From Spirodela intermedia (taxonomy: Eukaryota > Streptophyta > Magnoliopsida > Alismatales > Araceae), in assembly GCA_902729315.2 (NCBI GenBank), contig LR746265.1:2274892-2338891 (forward strand): a stretch of 64,000 nt of DNA, in the 5' to 3' direction. Shown here piece after piece: positions 58,501-64,000 of the stretch. The notes beneath the pieces were generated by a model. The model saw only the letters and a list, made by a program, of their open reading frames with translations. It searched no databases and was not told where the DNA came from. The first letter of the stretch is position 1; each line of letters begins with the position of its first letter. The translations under genes and the position numbers were made by a program.

Positions 58501-61500
58501 AATCAGGTTTTCAGTCACGTCTGGTCTATATGATCCTGATACCTCGAATATCTATGTGAAAAAGCGATGCAGTGGGGAAAAAAATCTACTTTCAGATATC
58601 TGTTCATGGACAAATACCCTGTTATTTTTTGAAAGTTCCATGCGATGTTAGGTCTTTTTGTTAATAGATTTTACTGGCAGTATAAATGCGAATCTTTCTT
58701 AGTACTTCGCTTCTGGTATGCCATTGATCATTTTTAAGTGCTCTCTCGCACTCTTTTGTGTTTTACTATTGTTGAGCTGTAGCTTTATTTTTTCGCTCAA
58801 ATATGAACTATGCTTCTGATTGTTATTTGTTAACCTCAGAGATGAGACTGTTTTTCCTGATTCTTGAATTTTTCAGCCTACCTCTGGACTGCCTCTGACA
58901 CAACATAGGAGGGCTGCCTGCTCTTTTAGGGATCAGTCACTTTATCATATTTTCCAGATATCATTGACATCATTACGCCATCTAAAAGACGATGGTAACT
59001 ATACCTTTGCTTTTGCTAACATTTATCCTGAATGGATGAGGCTGAATATTTGTTAAAATTGTTAGGGGCTTTGGCTAACATAGCTTTGCTTGTGTACAGT
59101 TTCAAGCATGTTGAAGGAACTGGCTCTCTCACTTTCATTGAAGTGTCTATCTTTTGATTTTATTGGGACATCCTTGGACGAAAGTTCAGATGAGTTTGGT
59201 ACAGTGCAGGTACAAAGGCATCGAAAATATTCTTATGATTACGAAGATATGAATTTTCAATTTCTAGGTGTCATGTTTCATTTGGTGTTTCTTTTTAGTA
59301 ATGCCTGGTTTACATCTCCACAGATTCCATCCGCTTGGAGGGCTTTATTAGAAGACCCTTCTACTCTTCAAATCTTCTTTGACTACTATGGAATTACTGA
59401 ACCACCCCTCTCAAAAGAGGTAAGCACTTGCAAACTATTCTTGTAACCCTATTCGCCGTTTTTATTTAATAATTTTTTGTTGCATTCCTAATACCCTGTT
59501 ACCTTTACTTATAGAGGTTCCTTTCTAAGAGTGGTTTCTGTGGGAAGATGATTCAAATTGCTTACATTTGTACTTCGTATCGTGTTGTTGTTCTTTCTTG
59601 TCTTTTATATGTTCCAATCATGATTGTTCTTCTAAATTATGAGCTAACTGATCCGTATTTCTCGGTGGAAGGCGAAGTTTGTAGATGATCTGAAGGAGCC
59701 CCCCTTTCATTTTAAGTTTCCAGTTACTGGCTTTGGTATTGATATCAACTGTGTTAAGAAGACTGCAGAAAAACGAAAGAAAACTTTTTGGTTATGACAT
59801 TGTCCACGGATCTTTTCTGCATAAGGGAGTTATCATTGTTTTACGCATAAATATAATTACAAGTATTTGTGGTGTTTAGGAATGTTTATGGGTTATCTTT
59901 TAATGATATCAATTAGTCTTATGAAGAGCTCCAGAGACAATACTTGCGTGTGGCATTTCCCATGAAAAAATATGCAATTTTCTATCCTTCAAAGAATGTG
60001 GAAGCGCTCCACTCTTTCAGTTTCTACTAGTACTTGGTGCCATAGATAAGAATGGCGGTGTGCACTCAACATGATTGTGCTCGATGTATCAAAGAATTGT
60101 GTTAAAACTAGCTGCATGGAAAGGTTCTTATTAATTCTTAAATTTATCAGTTTTTTCTATGAACTGGACATTAACTCAAGCTCTTTTTGAAAATGTAATT
60201 TCGATCCTCTCACTCGTAGTGTGCCCATTTGAACAAAACTATCCGTACATTTGTTTTTGAGTTTTTCATTTTAAAACTGTTATGCAATTTAACTTCCATT
60301 GAGTTCTAACAGATGTTTCATGAGATGATGACGTTCTGTACTCTATTTTTTTGAAGTTTTACTCCTATATGTGAGACAACCAATTCCAAGTCTCTGGGTC
60401 AGTTGCCCTGGAACTGGAATTTTTTGCTGTGAACACAGGGAACTGCAAATTCAACATATTTCTTTTATATTTTCAGGCTCTTGGTTGCTTGGTACGCCTG
60501 GCTTCTGTTAGAAGATCCTTGTTCACAGATGATGCAGCACGGTCAAGATTCCTAGCACATTTAATGTCAGGAACCAAAGAAATATTGCAAAAAGGCCAAG
60601 GTTCTTTTTGATCATTTATTCTGTTTGCTGAGTCAAAGTTGACAGTTTTTGAGATATAGTGAATGTACATCTCACTTAAGCTTCTGTATTCTTTCTGAAG
60701 AAGCTAATTAATTCGGTGAAGAGAATCGTGAAACAGAAAATCAATTACTAGAAATGACAGTGGTTTTTCAAAGAATAAATTCCCTTTGTAATGTCAATGA
60801 TTGAAGGAAAAAATCGTAAGCTTGCTAAGGTTTTCTTTAATATTCGGAAATCATTACAATACTTTTGGTGTTTTCCTGTTTTTTCTGCATCTTAAATTTC
60901 TTCTCTTTGTCGTTTAGAATCCTGCTGACAACTTTGGTGGAGATCTTTCTGAATCAGATCGACCAAACCCTTTAGCTTTGCAGAGGACAAATTTTTGAGT
61001 GATAGACTCACTCTGAGATGATATTCATATTTTTCTTCTTCTCGTATGAATCTCTCCTTTCTTTTTCGTTGGTTGTTAGTTTGGTGGCAAACCTTGGTGA
61101 ATGATTATCTCTGGTCCTTGGATCCCTGTTATATGAAGGTGGTGCACTCTTCTCAGAATGGAAAAAGTTTCATCACTAGACTTGTATCCAGTTAGGCCTC
61201 GGAATTGTCAAAATTTGATAGGGAGGAGACAAATGAGGGAATAAAGATTCCTTGTGGATCGAACTCATTGTGTCACATAAAAGATGCCTTTGAATGGCTT
61301 TTGAGGAGGGTCTGGGAATCTGCCTTACATTTTTGTTCAGGTTCAATGCACAATCTCCCTGAAGGCATTTTGGTGAGGTTGAGAGAGAAGACTGCGTTTT
61401 TCTGTCCCTAGGAAACTAGGGATTGTACTGCATGTGGAGCATTGTTGATCGGTATGATTAAATTATTGATGTCTGATTTTGGAATGTATCAATTGGAAAC

Positions 61501-64000
61501 ATCTGCAAGTTGTCATTTTTAAGTAAAGTGATAGTAAAAATATTGTCTAGTTGTTTGCTTAGATTAAATGTTTATCGGAATGAGGGAAGGGTACATCACC
61601 GTTTGATCTATTCCTCTATCATGTACATTTATATCATGGTTAACCTTTGAGTTTCTTTTGGTGAAATCTTTTGCTAAGTGCTTCGTATACTCGAGGCTTT
61701 ATTATTCTATGATTGATCTTAAGAAGAATATTTGTTGTATTTCTCCGGGACTCATTTGGCGTGCACCCAAGTCATGTCCATTATCACTTTTTCCTTTAAT
61801 TGATTGTAGTGCTCTCTACTTTAAAACTATCACATGCCATTCCCGACGGGCTGAAATTACAGTTTCAATGTTTAAATTTTTCAGGACTTTCTGACCATGA
61901 TAATTACCATGAATGTTGCCGTCTTTTGGGACGTTTTAAGGTGAACTATCAGGTAAATTTATTTTCCTTTTTCCGATGGTCATTTTTTTGTTTCGAAATG
62001 TATAGAACCTTTTTTGTATTCTTCTCAATCATCTCTATACTAAAAACAAGAGTCTGTTTCCCCCCCTTTTCTCCCATCAAAGAAAGGGTGGTGACGGATG
62101 TACTCCATATTTCGAAAGAAAACGTTTAATTATGAAATGATTCAGCAGGTGTTAACAATGATACCACTGTAGAGTTCCACCCAGCCATTACCACAATTTA
62201 CATAACTTGACTGGTTTGAAAAAGGTTATTTATCTATGCTAGGGGAAATTATTGCTAATCTGCGCTGGTTCTTGGAAAAGCAATAGCTCACATACCTTCA
62301 CCTGCAAAGGTGCTGGGAAACCTGGTAAAATGCTCTGGTTTCTGTTGCTAAAATGGTCACCTCGACCTATTCCTAGGCATGGGCATCAGCCCATGGGAGG
62401 CGAAAAATGGTTTGAAAATGGATTTTCAGGGGAACGTGGCATATCCTTCTACTGCTAAGGCGTGAGGAAGTTTTCTCAACATTTGAGGCAGCCTTTTGTC
62501 TTCACTGTTATTTTTCTTTTCTTAGTTTTAAATCCATCATGCTTAAATTAGAAAAAATGTTTTAAAAGTTGAGAATTTGAGTTTCATATGCAAAGTTAGT
62601 GGGAAAATGAAAGAAGCGAATGCCAATATATTTTTTGGTGTTACTGTTTTCCTGATTTTACCGGCATCTTTTTATAAGATGACAGATGTTTACATTCGTC
62701 ACCTTTTTCTCTTACTTAGCTTTGTAACGCTATTCTCTGTAATCTCGTGCTACTTTGGACAAGTTTAGTTTCAGTGCGTGAAAAGCAGTGTTGTGAAACG
62801 TAAAATAAGGAGATTTCCACCTCGTAAAATAATGATAAGGTGTAGCTGGGACAGAAGGGATTGCCACCTGTTTCAATCTGATTTTCCATTGTTCTCATTT
62901 TCGAAAAGAAAAATTCGTTGGAACTGGTGAAACTAAATTGGTCCTATGTTGTTAGGGTCTGATTTCTCGGTTGTGGCCTGAACCAATTGATTCAGAAATA
63001 AATTGAGCGGTAGTTAATGTTCCTTTTTTCACATTTCTATGAGATATTAAAGGGCTTGTTTAGTTCAATCATAGGAAGCCCCAAGGGGTGTTGTTCACTG
63101 ATAAATTGCATTCATGGTTCTATCTTTTAACTTATAGGATGGTTGTGAAAGTAAAGTGATCAATCACATGGCTGACTTTGTGAAGTTAAGTGATAAGTCA
63201 CACAGCTAACTTTTTCTATCGAATGCAGAAAAGTTTGTTGCTTTCTTGATTTTCTTTTCTGCTAAATTGTCTTTTCCTATCGTTTAATGCATTATGACTT
63301 GGTGAATGGAAAGTCAAAATTCTCTTGTATATACTCCATAATTCCACGGTCTTACTCTGTGGTTGCAGATGCCTATGCTCTTAATGCTTCCTTTTTCTGT
63401 TCTTCTGTTCTTTTTTTATCATAACTATATTATATCAAGAATAATACTACTTGTTTGTATGGGCATATGATTGCGTATCTATTTGTGCAAAAGAGTATGA
63501 CATTTTCAAGATGGAAATGGAGGAGTCAGTAAGCCGTGTATTGTTTTTTTAAATTTTCACAGCTTTCGGAACTCGTAAATATTGAGATATATAGTGAGTG
63601 GATACGTTTGGTGGCTGAGTTCACGGAAAAATCACTCCAGTCTTGGCAGGTTAGGCTGGTTCTTTGGAATTTGTCAGATCTGATTGCTTTCTTGCAGGAT
63701 TTTAATAACGAACTTGCTCTTCTCTTGAGAATCTGGTTATTCTTTTTAATTTTTGCAGTGGGCCAGCGGTGGCGTATACTACCTTTTAGGGCTCTGGTCC
63801 AGATTGGTGACCTCTGTCCCATATTTGAAAGGTGATACACCAAGTCTACTAGATGAATCTGTTCCGACAATTATTGAGGGTTTTATCAGTTCAAGATTTG
63901 ACTCTGTCCAGGTAAACTCTTGTGGCACAGTTTGAATTCCTACATATTCAAAAAATTTAATTCGGTTTTGGCAAGTGCAGAACATTCACATTAGGCTTTG
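55554..64000 (+). CDS. XPO7: Exportin-7 (XPO7/RanBP16-like), N-terminal part; continues beyond window
   Basis: Ten exons are visible: 55554-55794, 55955-56115, 58202-58267, 58877-58994, 59100-59209, 59324-59419, 60477-60600, 61885-61952, 63563-63649 and 63759-63911. They join in phase into 408 residues. The start MESLAQLDALCERLYNSQDS begins the importin-beta N-terminal domain. Then come YILDNSPSPYALMMASSSLL, SLIQLFCRITKFSWFDDDRF, GTPDHYSIGLKLLNQLV, SWRALLED-like SAWRALLEDPSTLQIFFDYY, CLVRLASVRRSLFTDDAARS and YYLLGLWSRLVTSVPYLKGD. They match the Arabidopsis exportin-7-like gene At5g06120 block by block as I recall it. The full protein should exceed 1000 residues. The family carries cargo through the nuclear pore with Ran-GTP. 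Some introns exceed 1.5 kb. No repeat or second gene was recognised in them. Confidence 0.93.

Noticed and set aside
63981-64000. Possible next exportin-7 exon after GTGCAG at the window end
   Set aside because: The codons (NIHIRL) do not match the exportin-7 continuation after SVQ, and only 20 bp are visible.

Overview
This is nuclear DNA of a flowering plant. The genes have many introns with GT..AG borders. Every gene recognised has a close Arabidopsis relative, one intron holds a plastid ndhH fragment, and a decayed plant Ty3/gypsy retroelement is present. GA/CT microsatellites are common. I cannot settle monocot, eudicot or early-diverging lineage by reading alone.

Layout. Positions 1-17047 are a rearranged NOB1 locus: a minus-strand NOB1 that runs off the window start, a C-to-T-decayed plus-strand NOB1 fossil near 6.4-7.4 kb, and a plus-strand NOB1 pseudogene at 14391-17047. 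Between them lie GA-bounded repeat units (3.26-5.15 kb), AT-rich retroelement debris (about 7.45-13.09 kb) and an LTR-like GC-rich stretch (13.3-14.1 kb). A 280-bp segment occurs both at 5.19 kb and at 17.41 kb, the latter beside a tRNA-His gene.

Positions 17965-55553 are ordinary gene space: LRR receptor-like pseudokinase (-), GT90/Rumi-like O-glucosyltransferase (-), HMA-fold small protein (+), P-class PPR protein (-), LTI65/RD29-like stress protein (-), SHOC1 meiotic crossover protein (+) and an NT-C2 coiled-coil protein (-). Exportin-7 (+) starts at 55554 and runs off the window end. For every complete spliced gene the exon phases I derived sum to a multiple of three, which supports the models.

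The gene order is informative. From memory of Arabidopsis locus names, NOB1 and the LRR kinase are neighbours on one chromosome 5 segment, LTI65/RD29B, SHOC1 and an NT-C2 coiled-coil gene are neighbours on another, and the GT90 gene and an LRR kinase paralogue are neighbours on chromosome 1. This window carries all of them in one run, as expected for an unfractionated ancestral block. The genes do not form a pathway. Points of interest are the NOB1 copies and their decay, an in-frame stop in the pseudokinase gene, a 504-bp promoter shared by a stress gene and a meiosis gene, and the plastid DNA inside SHOC1. I did not find a convincing new biological system.
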